Shown: positions 4,539 through 5,181 of the stretch, piece after piece
Numbering within the stretch: the stretch's first letter is position 1
How the letters are laid out: each line of letters opens with the position of its first letter
Source of the DNA: Candidatus Parvarchaeota archaeon
Lineage (GTDB): Archaea; Nanobdellota; Nanobdellia; Pacearchaeales; GW2011-AR1
Direction: 5' to 3'
Length of the DNA: 5,181 nt
Assembly: GCA_004195435.1 (NCBI GenBank)
Contig: PSPM01000026.1
Location: forward strand, 373 to 5,553
The notes under the pieces: generated by a model
Databases searched by the model: none
What the model was told of the DNA's origin: nothing
The model's input: only the letters and a program-made list of their open reading frames with translations
Position numbers and translations under genes: made by a program

Positions 4539-5181
4539 ATGAAAGAGGTTTATTCGCATTCTAGGCTGTGGTTATATGAAAATTGTCCAGAATATTATAA
4601 GATAAAATATATTGATAGAAATTGCCCAACTTTTCCTATCAATGATTCTTTATTCTTGGGAAGTCTTGTACATGATAGTTTAGAATGGTTATATTACCAA
4701 GTTAAAAACAGAGAAGTGACAATTCAAGACCTTATTGAAGATTATACTGAAAAATGGTCTAAAAAATATTCTGAAAATATTAGGTTCCTAAAAGGGAATG
4801 CTAAATCTAAATTTAATCAAGGAGTTAAATTTTTAGTAGACTATTATGTAAAAAATAAACCTTTCAAAGATAATACTATCGAAATTGAAAAAAGAATTCT
4901 TTTTCCGTTAGATAATGAAAATAAATATTTTATTCAAGGATATATTGATCGACTGGTCTTTAATGATAAAAACGAATATGAAATTCATGATTATAAAACA
5001 AATCAAATTATGAAAAAGAAAGAAGAATTAGATTCTGATAGACAGTTAGGACTTTATCATCTTGGATTAAAAGAATTATTTGGTAAAAATATACAAGTTA
5101 AATTATTTTGGCATTTTTTGGCATTTAATAAACTGGTTGGTTCTGAAAGATCTCAAGAACAACTTGATACTCTAAGGAATG
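4539..5181 (+). CDS. RecB/Cas4-like PD-(D/E)XK nuclease, 3' end outside the window
   Basis: The first 214 codons are present and the frame is open at the right edge. The order of motifs is that of the RecB-type nuclease fold. It begins with YSHSRLWLYENCPEYYK (5-21), the usual S-x-S-x-L...C-P opening. GSLVHDSLE (41-49) follows with motif I His45, then GYIDRL (134-139) with metal-binding Asp137. IHDYKTNQ (149-156) carries Asp151 and catalytic Lys153, and QLGLY (169-173) is the Q-x3-Y motif. All expected catalytic residues are therefore present. Family members cleave or resect DNA in repair, or act in CRISPR adaptation (Cas4). Cys16 could be the first ligand of a 4Fe-4S cluster as in Cas4/AddB, but the C-terminal cysteines that would decide this lie beyond the window. 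No helicase, cas gene or repeat array is nearby, so the role is open. The start is supported by the TATA box and by the conserved motif beginning within five residues. Confidence 0.88.
   Translation, partial: MKEVYSHSRLWLYENCPEYYKIKYIDRNCPTFPINDSLFLGSLVHDSLEWLYYQVKNREVTIQDLIEDYTEKWSKKYSENIRFLKGNAKSKFNQGVKFLVDYYVKNKPFKDNTIEIEKRILFPLDNENKYFIQGYIDRLVFNDKNEYEIHDYKTNQIMKKKEELDSDRQLGLYHLGLKELFGKNIQVKLFWHFLAFNKLVGSERSQEQLDTLRN

Noticed and set aside
3103..5181. A DNA phosphorothioation (Dnd) locus suggested by a cysteine desulfurase near a nuclease
   Set aside because: No dndB-E-like gene is present, the two genes are separated by an oppositely oriented gene, and the desulfurase is an ordinary IscS/NifS type.
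4539..5181. Cas4 in a CRISPR locus
   Set aside because: There is no repeat-spacer array and no other cas gene in the window; the motifs fit many RecB-family nucleases.

Overview
The window is a strongly A+T-rich, gene-dense piece of what looks like an archaeal chromosome. Starts sit about 20-33 nt downstream of TATA-like boxes with almost no 5' leader. The one clear Shine-Dalgarno (GGTGA) is inside an operon. Arginine is mostly AGA, stops are mostly TAA, and the proteins are rich in Lys, Asn, Ile and Glu. This fits a small-genome archaeon of the DPANN type (Woesearchaeota/Pacearchaeota-like), but that placement is inferred from style and not from a marker gene.

Layout: (1) At the left edge, a minus-strand gene enters the window with only its first 19 codons, which encode a signal-peptide-like N terminus. 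(2) An 84-bp divergent intergenic region carries a TATA-like box for each direction. (3) A two-gene plus-strand operon follows: an ABC ATPase with an unusual charged C-terminal tail, then an ABC-2-type permease with a large extracytoplasmic domain. They overlap by one base (TAATG). (4) Next is a 137-aa unknown protein with an HExxE...AH arrangement suggestive of a metal site. (5) A complete group I (IscS/NifS-type) cysteine desulfurase follows. (6) Convergent and directly abutting it is a 75-aa minus-strand protein that looks like a small beta-barrel. (7) A compact divergent promoter region has two inverted repeats of the same geometry, one over each TATA region. (8) The 5' 214 codons of a RecB/Cas4-like PD-(D/E)XK nuclease run off the right edge.

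Only the ABC pair is clearly one functional unit, a presumed exporter or membrane-remodelling transporter of unknown substrate. The cysteine desulfurase would supply sulfur for Fe-S clusters or tRNA thiolation, but no scaffold or partner gene is visible. No CRISPR array, insertion sequence, tRNA or rRNA was found. The points most worth a second look are the left-edge secreted-protein start, the G7 tract in the ATPase gene, the HELVE protein, and the paired operator-like repeats at 4470-4514. No stretch over 300 bases lacks a gene.
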